A DNA stretch of 64,000 nt, from positions 82,501 to 146,500 of the forward strand of contig NZ_QEQK01000007.1 of NCBI RefSeq assembly GCF_003151135.1, in the 5' to 3' direction. The position numbers and the translations under genes were made by a program. Source of the stretch: Abyssibacter profundi (GTDB taxonomy: Bacteria > Pseudomonadota > Gammaproteobacteria > Nevskiales > OUC007). Under the pieces are notes generated by a model. That model was given only the letters and a program-made list of their open reading frames with translations. It made no database searches and had not been told where the DNA came from. Of the stretch, positions 1-8,730 are shown piece after piece (position 1 is the stretch's first letter; every line of letters starts with the position of its first letter).

Positions 1-456
1 GAAATCATCCCTCTCCAACATCCGCGCCACGGTGTGCTTAGACGCAAGCTGAATCATGTCGCTGGCCTGCATCGATCCAAACCATTCCGAATTGAAGCGA
101 ACTTCTGTACGCTCTGCATCCAGAATCTTGAAGACTTGCTCCTTATACGTCTGCGCGTTCTCCGCCACTTGCTCGGGGGTGAGCGCAGGGCGGGTCTCGC
201 TCTTGCCGGTCGGATCGCCAATCATCCCGGTGAAGTCACCGATCAGAAAAACGACACGGTGGCCAAAGGACTGAAAGGCACGCATCTTGTTTAACAAGAC
301 GGTATGCCCTAGGTGCAGGTCTGGCGCGGTGGGATCGAACCCCGCCTTGATCGTCAACGGCCGCCCCTCACTGAGCCGCGCCGTCAGGTCCTCTTCGCGA
401 ATGACCTCCTCGGCACCACGAAGCAGTTCGGCGAGCTGATCGTCTGTATTGGGCAT
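1..456 (-). CDS. tyrS: Tyrosyl-tRNA synthetase, 5' part (gene runs off the left edge)
   Basis: Charges tRNA-Tyr with tyrosine in the cytoplasm. The 152 codons present, starting with [10 protein letters not shown], carry a class I synthetase Rossmann start. [17 protein letters not shown] contains the HIGH-type ATP motif as HLGH, followed by [15 protein letters not shown] and the conserved SEWF segment. The KMSKS loop and tRNA-binding domain lie outside the window. It is divergent from the peptidoglycan endopeptidase gene, with about 125 bp between them, an arrangement often seen beside anmK in gammaproteobacteria. No break is visible in the part present. Identification is from family motifs and is firm; only the missing 3' end limits it. 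Confidence 0.95.
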   Translation of the reverse strand, partial: MPNTDDQLAELLRGAEEVIREEDLTARLSEGRPLTIKAGFDPTAPDLHLGHTVLLNKMRAFQSFGHRVVFLIGDFTGMIGDPTGKSETRPALTPEQVAENAQTYKEQVFKILDAERTEVRFNSEWFGSMQASDMIQLASKHTVARMLERDDF

Positions 457-477
457 CAAAGATTCCAGATGTTGATG

Positions 478-498
478 AAGCACTTTCTAGAAGTGCTT
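478..498. promoter_or_regulatory. Inverted repeat in the tyrS leader / divergent intergenic region
   Basis: Two perfect 8-base arms, AAGCACTT and AAGTGCTT, flank a 5-base loop (TCTAG), some 20 bases upstream of the tyrS start. It could be an operator or a leader hairpin. No clear sigma-70 hexamers could be assigned in the surrounding 457-582 stretch. Confidence 0.35.
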
Positions 499-582
499 GC
501 TAAGTGTTGGATTTTGTGATTATTTGCGAGGCTTAAGGAGTGGTTAAATCACAGCCCGAGCCCGCGGGAGGAGATGCAAGGC

Positions 583-1971
583 ATGCCGATGTCCGGCCGA
601 GATTATAGCTTACGACCCCGACGCACCCGGTCGAAGCTCGTGCCCGTCGTGCTTTCTGCCACGGCGATTTCTAGCGGCAGTCTGGCGGCGGTTCTCGCAC
701 TGCTGCCAGCCGAAGAAGCGACGACGCTGGAGGTCGCGCCACCGCGCGTGGGGGACCTTAGCCCCGTGCCCGTGGCGGGCGCACTAACGACACCGGCAAC
801 CCCTCGCGACAACTCGCCCATCGAAGCATTGGTCGAGGAGGCCCTGACGACCGAGGTCGCAGCGAACTGGCTGGAAATGACTGTTGCCAGCGGCGACACA
901 CTGTCCGGCCTGTTCGATCGTTACGGCTTGGCTGCGGCTGACTGGATGGCCTTGAGCAAAACAGCCGGTGCCGGCGAGGCGCTGACTCGCATCCGCCCCG
1001 GAGATCGCCTGCGGATTGATCGTGACGCGTCCGGCCGGGTGACTCGCCTCGAGTATCCACTAGACCAGCTGACCACGTTGACTGTGGAGCGCGGGGACGA
1101 AGGCCAGTTCGTGGCTGAGACCCTGACCGTCGACGTAGAGGAGCGGATTGCCTACGCCACCGGTGAGATTCATAGCAGCCTATTTGCAACCGCCAACGCG
1201 GCCGGCCTCAGCGACAAGCTGACGATGGAACTGGCGAACATCTTTGGCTGGGACATCGATTTTGCCTTGGACATCCGTCGTGGCGATCAATTTGCCGTGG
1301 TGTACCAACAACGATTCCTCGAAGGCGAGAAGATCGCCGACGGCGACATCCTCGCTGCCGAGTTCGTCAATCAGGGGCGGCTCATCCGCGCAGTCCGATT
1401 TGAAACACCAGAAGGCGACGCGGATTACTACACCCCGTCAGGCGATTCCATGCGCAAGGCCTTTATTCGCACGCCGGTCGACTTCGCAAGAATCAGCAGC
1501 GGCTTCAACCTGAACCGCAAGCACCCCATCCTGAACACAATTCGGGCCCACCGAGGCGTGGATTACGCAGCCCCGAGAGGTACGCCGATCAAGTCCACGG
1601 GAGATGGCAAAGTGATCTTTGCCGGAACCAAGGGCGGCTATGGACGCACGGTCATCGTTCAGCACGGGCGTCAGTACACAACGCTCTACGCTCACATGAA
1701 CAGCTTCCGCAAGGGCATCCGGACCGGGGCACGCGTCCGTCAGGGCCAGACCATCGGTTATGTGGGCAGCAGCGGCCTGGCGACAGGGCCACACCTGCAC
1801 TATGAGTTCCGCCTGGATGGCGTTCACCGCAACCCGGTCACCGTCCCCTTACCTCGCGCCCACCCCGTTCCGGCAGCTCTCAAGGCCGAGTTCACGCAGG
1901 CCACGGCACCCCTGGTTGCGCAGCTCAACGTGTTGTCTAAAACACAAGTCGCAGCTAACACGGCGGAGTGA
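583..1971 (+). CDS. M23 family murein endopeptidase (MepM-like)
   Basis: Zinc metallopeptidase that cuts peptide cross-links in peptidoglycan, acting in the periplasm while anchored in the inner membrane. After a basic N-terminus there is one hydrophobic segment (roughly residues 20-42). A LysM/OapA-like region follows (VASGDTLSGLFDRYG...IRPGDRLRID), then a C-terminal M23 domain with the HRGVDYAAP zinc motif, YAHM, and GPHLHYEFR, so the catalytic histidines and aspartate are intact. ATG codons occur at 574, 583 and 589. The GGAGGAG ribosome site at 567-573 abuts the first, so 583 has the better spacing. It overlaps anmK by 4 bp, linking wall cutting with recycling of anhydro-sugars. Confidence 0.9.
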   Translation: MPMSGRDYSLRPRRTRSKLVPVVLSATAISSGSLAAVLALLPAEEATTLEVAPPRVGDLSPVPVAGALTTPATPRDNSPIEALVEEALTTEVAANWLEMTVASGDTLSGLFDRYGLAAADWMALSKTAGAGEALTRIRPGDRLRIDRDASGRVTRLEYPLDQLTTLTVERGDEGQFVAETLTVDVEERIAYATGEIHSSLFATANAAGLSDKLTMELANIFGWDIDFALDIRRGDQFAVVYQQRFLEGEKIADGDILAAEFVNQGRLIRAVRFETPEGDADYYTPSGDSMRKAFIRTPVDFARISSGFNLNRKHPILNTIRAHRGVDYAAPRGTPIKSTGDGKVIFAGTKGGYGRTVIVQHGRQYTTLYAHMNSFRKGIRTGARVRQGQTIGYVGSSGLATGPHLHYEFRLDGVHRNPVTVPLPRAHPVPAALKAEFTQATAPLVAQLNVLSKTQVAANTAE

Positions 1972-3107
1972 ACGAGCGCTTTGTCGGACTGATCTCAGGC
2001 ACCAGCGCCGATGGAATCGATGCGGCGCTGGTGACGTTCGACCCAGACGGACGGTTGGCCGAGGCACCCCTCACGCTGACTTTGCCCTACCCAACAGCGC
2101 TCCGGCGTTCACTCATCCAATGCATGCGTCGCGACGCGGCGCTTCCACTGGATCGCCTGGGGCAGCTAGACCAACAAGTGGGCTTGGCGTTCTCTGCCGC
2201 GACACTGACTCTGCTTGAAGAGGCGAAACTGAGTCCATCGGCGATTCACGCCATCGGCTCACACGGACAGACGCTTTTTCACGCCCCGGATGCCGGGCTA
2301 CCGCACACGCTACAAATCGGTGACCCCAACCAAATCGCAGCGGGTACGGGCATTCCCGTCGTCGCCGATTTCCGCAGAGCCGACATGGTCGCGGGCGGCC
2401 AAGGCGCGCCCTTGGCGCCTGGCCTGCACGCCGCGCTCTGGCGCTGTTCGGGCATCACGCGGGCCGTCATTAACCTCGGGGGCATTGCGAATGTCACGAC
2501 GCTACCCGGTGACCCTGGCCAGGCCGTGACGGCCTATGACTCCGGCCCGGCGAATTGCCTGCTCGACCTGTGGCACAGCCGTCACCGGGGCGGCCCCGTC
2601 GACACCGATGGCGAATGGGCACGGACCGGCAAGCCCGTGGCCTCGCTGCTCAGTGCCATGCTCGCGGATTCCTACTTTTCCCGCCCCGCGCCCAAGAGTA
2701 CCGGCCGGGAATACTTCGATGGGCAGTGGCTAGACAGTCACCTGGGCGCCCACCTGTCGCCGCTGCCGCCAGAGGATGTCCAGGCCACGCTGCTGGCATT
2801 GACGATCGAAACAGTGGCCCAAGCCATTGAGACCACGGCAGCTAAAGAAGCCTATGTCTGCGGCGGCGGCGCTCACAACTCGGCGTTACTGCAAGGCCTA
2901 CGCATGCGCATGCCCGGTGTAAGCATCGCCGCCACGGACACGCTGGGACTCCCCGCGGACGATGTAGAGGCCGTTGCCTTTGCCTGGCTCGCCATGCGTC
3001 ATACACGCCAACAAGCCGGCAATCTTCCCAGTGTGACGGGTGCTCGATACGCGGCGATCCTGGGTGGACGCTACCTGCCCCCCATCTCTGCTAGCGACCC
3101 AGGTTAG
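1968..3107 (+). CDS. anmK: Anhydro-N-acetylmuramic acid kinase
   Basis: Hydrolyses and phosphorylates 1,6-anhydroMurNAc to MurNAc-6-phosphate in peptidoglycan recycling. The 379-aa product has the family length. It starts NERFVGLISGTSADGIDA, which holds the ATP-binding GTS-DG motif. VINLGGIANVT, YDSGPANCLLD and YVCGGGAHN are typical ASKHA-fold kinase segments. The start is GTG inside GTGA, overlapping the stop of the M23 endopeptidase, so the two are translationally coupled. The genes form a cell-wall recycling pair that fits with ampD further along the window. Confidence 0.95.
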   Translation: MNERFVGLISGTSADGIDAALVTFDPDGRLAEAPLTLTLPYPTALRRSLIQCMRRDAALPLDRLGQLDQQVGLAFSAATLTLLEEAKLSPSAIHAIGSHGQTLFHAPDAGLPHTLQIGDPNQIAAGTGIPVVADFRRADMVAGGQGAPLAPGLHAALWRCSGITRAVINLGGIANVTTLPGDPGQAVTAYDSGPANCLLDLWHSRHRGGPVDTDGEWARTGKPVASLLSAMLADSYFSRPAPKSTGREYFDGQWLDSHLGAHLSPLPPEDVQATLLALTIETVAQAIETTAAKEAYVCGGGAHNSALLQGLRMRMPGVSIAATDTLGLPADDVEAVAFAWLAMRHTRQQAGNLPSVTGARYAAILGGRYLPPISASDPG

Positions 3108-3172
3108 GTGGAGACGCTTGCGACTGCGATCGACTAAACGCCCGCCGCTACCGGCCGCGGCCTCCATACCCT

Positions 3173-3288
3173 CGTCCGCTAGCGCGGACACCCCCTAACT
3201 GAGGGGGAACGGCGCCTGCTAAACAGCAAACGAGTTGCCACAACCACAGGTGGTCGAGGCATTGGGGTTACGGATAACGAACTGGGCG
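3173..3288. repeat. Duplicate of the erpA 3' tail and its downstream hairpins (outer copy)
   Basis: These 116 bases match 3348-3463 at an offset of 175 with only two differences. On the minus strand they repeat the last 22 codons of erpA with its stop (ending CGCGNSFAV) plus the sequence just beyond. There is no start or upstream erpA sequence, so this is a gene-tail fragment. It includes the perfect hairpin GTCCGC-TAGC-GCGGAC at 3174-3189. Confidence 0.85.
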
Positions 3289-3347
3289 GCCGCTGCGCGG
3301 CCGCGATTTGCTCACCGCAAATCGGTACCGGCCGGTCTCCACACCCC
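3286..3347. repeat. Hairpin-rich spacer between the two erpA tails
   Basis: Contains GCGGCCGC-TGC-GCGGCCGC (3286-3304) and GATTTGC-TCACC-GCAAATC (3305-3323), two perfect stem-loops in a row. The last 23 or so bases resemble 3150-3172 on the other side of the outer copy. This looks like a palindromic intergenic element of the REP kind or a decayed tandem duplication. The rest of the 3108-3393 gap holds nothing I recognise as a gene. Confidence 0.5.
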
Positions 3348-3463
3348 CGTCCGCTAGCGCGGACACCCCCTAACTAAGGGGGAACGGCGCCTGCTAAACA
3401 GCAAACGAGTTGCCACAACCGCAGGTGGTCGAGGCATTGGGGTTACGGATAACGAACTGGGCG
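3348..3463. repeat. Inner copy of the erpA-tail repeat (lies in the intact gene)
   Basis: Same 116-base unit as 3173-3288, here covering the true 3' end of erpA (3394-3463) and the adjoining hairpins GTCCGC-TAGC-GCGGAC (3349-3364) and CCCCCT/AGGGGG (3366-3382). No U-run follows the second hairpin, so it is not a classical terminator. Confidence 0.85.
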
Positions 3464-3759
3464 CCGTTGACGTCTTCGCGGTAGTCGATTTCGGCGCCGC
3501 CCAGGTAGAGCACGCTCATCGGGTCGACGAGCAGGGTGACTCCGGCGTTCTCGATCTGGGTATCGCCCTCTTCAGGCGCCTTGTCGAATTTGAAGCCGTA
3601 CTGAAATCCCGAGCAGCCGCCGCCCGTCACAAAAACACGCAGGCATTGCTCCGGATCCGATTCATCACGTAGCAACTCTCGAACCTTGTGCGCCGCGGCG
3701 TCAGTAAAAACCAACCCGGCATTCACGTCTGGCGTATGGAGTGATTCGCTCATAAGCAT
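3394..3759 (-). CDS. erpA: Iron-sulfur cluster insertion protein ErpA
   Basis: A-type carrier that hands Fe-S clusters to apo-proteins, including isoprenoid-pathway enzymes. The 121-aa protein has the A-type signature: a cysteine in [11 protein letters not shown] (residue 49) and the C-terminal CGC pair (113 and 115) in [10 protein letters not shown] second in-frame ATG at 3753 gives MSESLHTP and may be the real start; neither start has an obvious ribosome site. The bactofilin gene lies just upstream on the same strand. The oddity is that its last 22 codons are duplicated downstream at 3220-3288. Confidence 0.93.
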   Translation of the reverse strand: MLMSESLHTPDVNAGLVFTDAAAHKVRELLRDESDPEQCLRVFVTGGGCSGFQYGFKFDKAPEEGDTQIENAGVTLLVDPMSVLYLGGAEIDYREDVNGAQFVIRNPNASTTCGCGNSFAV

Positions 3760-3784
3760 TGAGTGGGGACGGTGACCACCAGAC

Positions 3785-4267
3785 TCAAGATGAAGCGGAA
3801 GTCGCCGGCTTACGCTCGGTGACCAGTTCCCGCTCGTCGGTTCCGGCAGGAACTGCCTTGGGCCGCTGATGCGTGATCGCCTCCACCTTGTCGGCGTCCT
3901 CGTGAACCATTTGTCCGTTCACTGTGGCGCCGCTGGCCATCTCGATCAGCTTGTAATAAACGTTTCCGTTCACCCGGGCCTTCGCTGACAATTGCAGCCG
4001 TTCGCCCGCATGCACATCCCCCTGGACCGTCCCATTCAAATTAACGTGCGGAACGCGCACATCCCCTTCAATAGAGCCGGTCTCGCTCACCGACAGCACG
4101 GCGGATTTGTCGGACGTCGCGACAATCTTCCCCTTGACCTTGCCATCGATATGCAAACCGCCAGCGAAGTGGATATCGCCCTGGATCTCGGTCTGCTTTC
4201 CGATCAGTGTATCGACGCGCGCACTGCTCACGGGTGCCTCCGGTTTCTCAGCCTTCTTGTTGAACAT
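3785..4267 (-). CDS. Bactofilin family polymer-forming cytoskeletal protein
   Basis: Bactofilins polymerise without nucleotide into filaments that position cell-wall enzymes or stalk machinery. The 160-aa product has a short unstructured start and a central repeated beta-helix-like DUF583 region ([27 protein letters not shown], then [26 protein letters not shown]), with hydrophobics alternating in short strands around glycines. A charged, disordered tail follows. It sits one base after the coiled-coil membrane protein, giving the order argC - membrane protein - bactofilin on the minus strand. That neighbour may anchor the filament to the membrane (inference). Confidence 0.9.
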   Translation of the reverse strand: MFNKKAEKPEAPVSSARVDTLIGKQTEIQGDIHFAGGLHIDGKVKGKIVATSDKSAVLSVSETGSIEGDVRVPHVNLNGTVQGDVHAGERLQLSAKARVNGNVYYKLIEMASGATVNGQMVHEDADKVEAITHQRPKAVPAGTDERELVTERKPATSASS

Positions 4268-4268
4268 C

Positions 4269-5012
4269 TCACCCTCGTAAAATCTCGTCCCAGTCGAACT
4301 GGCGCTCGATCCGGTTGTTCGCGCCTTGAGGGTCCGCCGAAATCACCATGCGTGATGGAATAAACCCCTCGGGAAGCGCGAAATCGACGGCAATCTCCTG
4401 AAAAAACTTGAAGGAGAAATCGAAGCCGCCGGCATCACCTGACTTGAGTTCCCCCAAGTTTAACCGAAGCGGCTCGTCACCCTGCAGTCCATCGATCACG
4501 ATGCTGGCTCGGCCGGAGACGCTACGATTGCCTCGCACAGACTGGACCAGGGTGACAACCGTCGTGAAGTGCCGTTCCTCGGACAATGCACGTAGGCTGA
4601 CCGCATGTACACGCAGGCCTGCCCGCGTTTCATCCGGCTGGACGATGTCGCGGTAGAACACCACCTGCTCTCGCAGTTCCGCAAGCTCGGACTCCAACTC
4701 CTTGAGCGACGCCCGCACTGTGGCACAAGCCATTTGATCGATTTCGGCAGAGCGCTCGGTGAAGGTCAGCTGCTCTCGCAGCCGCTGATTCTCGCGCTCT
4801 AACTGGGCTGCCTGTTCCTGTAGGGCAGTGCGTTCACTGGCCAGGTCCTGGGCACGGGCACGCATCTTCGCCCAATCCCCACCGGCCACGCTCAAGGCCA
4901 GGCCGTACCCACCCCAGAGCAACAGGCCCACGACCACCGCCACGGCGCCCGCGATGGCCCAACGCAACCAGGGGCGCGGCTCGCGCTCATCGATGACAAT
5001 GCGCGGGGCCAT
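4269..5012 (-). CDS. DUF6776-like membrane-anchored coiled-coil protein
   Basis: The 247-aa protein has a cytoplasmic basic start, one transmembrane helix (roughly residues 18-40, AIAGAVAVVVGLLLWGGYGL), a long glutamine- and glutamate-rich coiled coil (about 50-120), and a beta-rich C-terminal domain. A pairing of such a protein with a bactofilin is common in gammaproteobacteria. No catalytic motif is visible. Its start codon shares one base with the argC stop, implying co-translation. A role in envelope organisation together with the bactofilin is inference from context. Confidence 0.75.
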   Translation of the reverse strand: MAPRIVIDEREPRPWLRWAIAGAVAVVVGLLLWGGYGLALSVAGGDWAKMRARAQDLASERTALQEQAAQLERENQRLREQLTFTERSAEIDQMACATVRASLKELESELAELREQVVFYRDIVQPDETRAGLRVHAVSLRALSEERHFTTVVTLVQSVRGNRSVSGRASIVIDGLQGDEPLRLNLGELKSGDAGGFDFSFKFFQEIAVDFALPEGFIPSRMVISADPQGANNRIERQFDWDEILRG

Positions 5013-6040
5013 CAGGGCAAGGCCGCGGGCAAGGTGAGACCGGCCGCCTCATCCAGCCCGAACATCAGATTCATGGCCTGGATCGCCTGACCCGAGGCGC
5101 CCTTGACGAGATTGTCGATCACGCTGAGCACCGTGACACGACCCGGACGGGTCACATGCACCGCCAGGCGACAAACATTTGTGCCACGCACACTCCGTGT
5201 TTCGGGGTGGCTGCCGGCGGGCAGGACATCAACGAATGGCGTCTCCGTATACCGCTGCGCATACACCGCCTGGACATCAGCCACCGGCGCCTTGAGCGTG
5301 GCGTACACCGTGGCATGAATACCCCGCGCCATCGGCATGAGATGCGGGGTAAAGGTGATGTCCGCAGCCTGCCCGGCGTGCCGGGTCACCTCCTGCTCGA
5401 TTTCGACGCTATGACGATGCCCGTCAACGCCGTAGGCTTTCACGTTCTCGCCCGCCTCGGCGAGCAGCATGGGAATCTTTCCACTGCGCCCCGCGCCGGA
5501 CACGCCTGACTTGCAATCGGCAATGATGGGAGCCTGCGCCAGATACCCCGCCTCGGCCAACGGCAACAAGGCCAGTTGCACCGCAGTTGGATAGCACCCC
5601 GGACAGGCCACCAGCCGTGCCGTTGCCAAATCCGATGCCGCCACCTCTGGCAGCCCATAAACCGCCTCGGCCAGCAACTCAGGTGCCGCATGGGGTTGGC
5701 CGTACCACTGGGCGAAACACTGGGCGTCACGCAGTCGGAAATCAGCCGACAAATCGATTACTCGGACACCGCTGTCCAACAAGGCCCGCACCTGGTGCAT
5801 GGCCGTGCCATGCGGTGTGGCGAAGAAGACCACGTCGAGCCCGCGGCCGCCATCGGGTAGCGACTCCACAAAATCCAGTGTGCTGTGGCCGCGTAAATGC
5901 GGAAACCAATCCGCAACAGCCGTCCCGGCAGCCTGCCGGGAGGTCACCGCCTCGATACTCAGCTGCGGGTGCCCAGCGGCCAGACGCAACAATTCGCCGC
6001 CCGTGTAGCCAGTCCCGCCGACGATTGCCGCTTTGATCAT
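5012..6040 (-). CDS. argC: N-acetyl-gamma-glutamyl-phosphate reductase
   Basis: Third step of arginine biosynthesis: NADPH-dependent reduction of N-acetylglutamyl phosphate to the semialdehyde. The 342-aa length is normal. The N-terminal nucleotide-binding loop reads [11 protein letters not shown], the catalytic cysteine is C149 in ACPGCYPTA, and GVSGAGR and [10 protein letters not shown] mark the substrate domain. It starts the minus-strand run argC - DUF6776-like - bactofilin - erpA and is divergent from the CLC gene. Confidence 0.96.
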   Translation of the reverse strand: MIKAAIVGGTGYTGGELLRLAAGHPQLSIEAVTSRQAAGTAVADWFPHLRGHSTLDFVESLPDGGRGLDVVFFATPHGTAMHQVRALLDSGVRVIDLSADFRLRDAQCFAQWYGQPHAAPELLAEAVYGLPEVAASDLATARLVACPGCYPTAVQLALLPLAEAGYLAQAPIIADCKSGVSGAGRSGKIPMLLAEAGENVKAYGVDGHRHSVEIEQEVTRHAGQAADITFTPHLMPMARGIHATVYATLKAPVADVQAVYAQRYTETPFVDVLPAGSHPETRSVRGTNVCRLAVHVTRPGRVTVLSVIDNLVKGASGQAIQAMNLMFGLDEAAGLTLPAALP

Positions 6041-6132
6041 GCGTCTACTCGCTGTTCAGTTTCATACACTATGGCCATGGACCATCCGCCCATGCCCTCA
6101 TCACCGCCGCCTCACGCCCTGCAGATCGGTCC

Positions 6133-7905
6133 GTGAGTCGCCAGATCCTGCATCGAGTGCGCGCGCCGCTGGATCGCATGCGCTATCGCCTGAGCGGCCT
6201 GGAAACGCCGCCCGGCCTGACGTTGCTATCCTTGCTGGGCACGCTGTGCGGGCTTGCCTGCGGCGGGGTGATTGTCCTCTTTCATGCGCTGATCGACCTG
6301 TTCCGCCATGGATCTGCCGGCCTGGATGACATCGCGCTGGGCGCTAGTGTAACGGTCCCACTCGCCGTCTGGCTGCCTATTCTCGGTGCGCTGATCGTCG
6401 GACTGGCCTACCAGTGCCTTGCCCGCGACAGCCGCGACGGCGGCATCGTGCATATCGTCGAACGATTGACCTACCACCAGGGAGAGTTCCCCTGGCGCAA
6501 TGCGCTTGCACAGTTCATTGGGTCGGTGGCCGCCATCTGCACCGGACAAAGTGTCGGGCGTGAAGGTGTGGCAGCCCATATGGGCGCCACGACTTCCAGC
6601 TGGGTCGGCCAGTGGTTGCAGCTCCCGAACAACGGCATCCGCACCCTGGTTGGCTGCGGAACCGCGGCCGGCATTGCCGCCAGCTTCAATACACCGCTGG
6701 CCGGCGTGATCTTCGCCATGGAAGTGGTGATGATGGAATACACGCTGGCCGGGTTTGCGCCCATTATTCTTGCGGCCATCAGCGCCACAGCGGTCACGCA
6801 TATCTGGGCCACCGATCATCCACAGCTGCTGGTGGATGCCGCTGAGCTGCAATCGATGATCGAGCTTCCGTACCTGGCACTTTGCGGCTGTGTGCTGGGC
6901 ACCACCGCGGTGGCCTTTACACGGCTCACCCGGCTGCTAACGCGCTACCTGATGCCGCAGCCCATCTGGCTGCGCATGTTGCAGGCTGGCATTGTCGCAG
7001 CTCTCTGCGCCTGGGCGTTCCCGCAAACGTTTCAGTTCGGATTCGAATCCATCAATACCGCACTGGCGGCAGAATTCGCCCTGGGCGTGGCCCTGGGCGT
7101 GGCCGCCGCCAAGCTGGTGGCCACAGCGTTTGCCGTCTCCAGCCTGATGCCGGGCGGCATCATCATGCCCTGTCTGCTCATGGGCGCTGCAATCGGCCAG
7201 GCATTAGGCCTGATCGCAATGTGGCTGCTCGGCGACAGCGCCGCCGACCCCATGCTCTACGCCTTGCTCGGCATGGGCGCGATGATGGGCGCCGTGCTCC
7301 AGGCCCCCCTAACCGCCCTGATCGCCATTCTGGAACTGGCAGGCCGGACCGAGATGGTGTTTCCAGCCATGCTCGTCGTCATCACCGCCATACTCGTCGC
7401 CCGCGAGGGCTATCACAGCGAAAGCATCTTTCTGACCCTGCTCCGTGACCGGGGCCGCGACTACAAGAATGACCCGGTGTCGCAGTCGCTGCGACGCTCC
7501 AGCGTGGTCAGCTACATGGAACGCTCATTCCGCCTCACTCCGCTGAACATCACCCTGGCTGAGGCCCACGACATTGTCGGGCAGGACGCCCGGTGGATTC
7601 TCGCGCGTCGCGATGACGGCCGAAGCGGTTACTTGCTGCCGCTGGCAGATCTGCTGCGCTACATGCTCTCAGAGGCCGGCGAGTCACTGGCCGACGACGA
7701 CACCATCGCCCTGCACAAGATCCCCGCCGTCAACCGTCTGCAGGCCGGCCCCATTCACCTGCGCGCCACCATGCAGGAAGCATTCGACACTTTGCGCCGA
7801 ACCGAGGCCGAGGCGCTGTACGTGCAACGGCGGGTCCGTGGCGATGAGCGCACGATTTATGGTGTGCTGACCCGGGATGCCATCGAACGTGCATACCTGC
7901 GGTAA
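6133..7905 (+). CDS. CLC family chloride channel/transporter with C-terminal CBS pair
   Basis: Integral membrane CLC protein (590 aa) with about 10-12 hydrophobic helices and a cytoplasmic CBS-like region from about residue 455. The gating glutamate is present in GREG (E144). FNTPLAGVIFAMEVV aligns with the E. coli ClC segment holding the internal proton glutamate, but here the residue is V198. The selectivity motif GSGIP is replaced by DGGIV, while GGIIMPCLLMG matches the GxFxP region. GTG start (VSRQILHR). The gene stands alone between argC and hemJ. Whether it is an exchanger or a passive channel cannot be told from sequence; the valine is what channel-type CLCs carry. Confidence 0.85.
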   Translation: MSRQILHRVRAPLDRMRYRLSGLETPPGLTLLSLLGTLCGLACGGVIVLFHALIDLFRHGSAGLDDIALGASVTVPLAVWLPILGALIVGLAYQCLARDSRDGGIVHIVERLTYHQGEFPWRNALAQFIGSVAAICTGQSVGREGVAAHMGATTSSWVGQWLQLPNNGIRTLVGCGTAAGIAASFNTPLAGVIFAMEVVMMEYTLAGFAPIILAAISATAVTHIWATDHPQLLVDAAELQSMIELPYLALCGCVLGTTAVAFTRLTRLLTRYLMPQPIWLRMLQAGIVAALCAWAFPQTFQFGFESINTALAAEFALGVALGVAAAKLVATAFAVSSLMPGGIIMPCLLMGAAIGQALGLIAMWLLGDSAADPMLYALLGMGAMMGAVLQAPLTALIAILELAGRTEMVFPAMLVVITAILVAREGYHSESIFLTLLRDRGRDYKNDPVSQSLRRSSVVSYMERSFRLTPLNITLAEAHDIVGQDARWILARRDDGRSGYLLPLADLLRYMLSEAGESLADDDTIALHKIPAVNRLQAGPIHLRATMQEAFDTLRRTEAEALYVQRRVRGDERTIYGVLTRDAIERAYLR

Positions 7906-8004
7906 GTCGATATCGCCAACCCCGGCCAGCGCTTGCCGAGCGGCTGCCCAGCCCCGATCATCGCCGCCCCCATCCGATGCCCCTACCGATTACCGGAACC
8001 CGCC

Positions 8005-8427
8005 ATGCTCTGGATTAAAGCTTTTCACGTCATTCTGATGGTCACGTGGTTTGCCGGCCTGTTCTACCTGCCACGACTATTCGTTTACCACGCGCAGGCG
8101 GCCGACCCGATCGGGCAGGATCGGTTCAAGACCATGGAGCGCAAACTGCTTGCCATCATGACCATTGGAGCCGTCGGAACCGTGCTGACAGGACTCTGGC
8201 TGCTGCTTGGTTGGTGGGCGGCTGCCTTGCCGCAGGCGGGCTGGCTACACGTGAAGCTCACCGCGGTCATCGCGCTGATCGCCTACCACCTATGGCTTTG
8301 GAAGGTGGTCCGTGTGTTTGCTGCGGATGCCAATCGCCGATCCGATCGCTTTTATCGGATCATGAATGAAGTGCCGGCAATTCTGTTGATCGCCATCGTG
8401 ATCATGGCAATGGTCAAGCCGTTCTAG
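8005..8427 (+). CDS. hemJ: Protoporphyrinogen IX oxidase HemJ
   Basis: Membrane enzyme that oxidises protoporphyrinogen IX to protoporphyrin IX in haem synthesis. The 140-aa product has four hydrophobic helices and the family start MLWIKAFHVILMVTWFAGLFYLPRLF, including the conserved histidine, followed by HAQA, KLLAIMT, HVKLTAV and the RFYRIMNEVPAILL tail. The reading frame is open back to 7933, but 8005 is the start that gives the family N-terminus. It is convergent with bfd, so haem synthesis and haem-iron storage genes adjoin. Confidence 0.93.
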   Translation: MLWIKAFHVILMVTWFAGLFYLPRLFVYHAQAADPIGQDRFKTMERKLLAIMTIGAVGTVLTGLWLLLGWWAAALPQAGWLHVKLTAVIALIAYHLWLWKVVRVFAADANRRSDRFYRIMNEVPAILLIAIVIMAMVKPF

Positions 8428-8451
8428 CAGCGGGGCGCCGCTGCGCACACC

Positions 8452-8652
8452 TCAAACGACGCGCGAGAGATTGGACTCGGCAGCCGGTACCGGCGCGGCC
8501 TCGCGCATCACGTCCAGGGCCGTGGGCAGGCACTTGGCACACTGCGTCCCCACACAAAGCTCACGCCGTAAATCGCGTAACGCACAGGGCGACGCCTGCA
8601 CGCGCTCACGGATTTCGCGGTCGGAGACTCGATTGCAGACACAGACGATCAT
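8452..8652 (-). CDS. bfd: Bacterioferritin-associated ferredoxin
   Basis: Small [2Fe-2S] protein that reduces bacterioferritin to release stored iron. The 66-aa product starting MIVCVCNRVSD holds the four family cysteines, C4 and C6 near the start and C38 and C41 in GTQCAKC. An upstream in-frame ATG at 8688 would add a hydrophobic stretch unlike the family, so 8652 is preferred. A Fur-box-like sequence lies 19 bases upstream, which fits iron-starvation control. Bacterioferritin itself is not in the window. Confidence 0.92.
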   Translation of the reverse strand: MIVCVCNRVSDREIRERVQASPCALRDLRRELCVGTQCAKCLPTALDVMREAAPVPAAESNLSRVV

Positions 8653-8670
8653 GAACCGTATGCAATCGCA

Positions 8671-8689
8671 AATAAGAGTGATTGTCAAT
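8671..8689 (-). promoter_or_regulatory. Probable Fur box of bfd
   Basis: The 19 bases AATAAGAGTGATTGTCAAT closely follow the Fur consensus of repeated NAT triplets (compare AATGATAATGATTATCATT). They lie 19 bases upstream of the bfd start, where repression by Fe-Fur would be expected. Read from consensus by eye only. Confidence 0.6.
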
Positions 8690-8730
8690 TACATGCAGCA
8701 GCAAGGGCGACGAACGGCCGGCCTGTCGGC

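Noticed and set aside
3220-3288. Second erpA gene
   Set aside because: Only the last 22 codons and stop are present; no start, no upstream domain.
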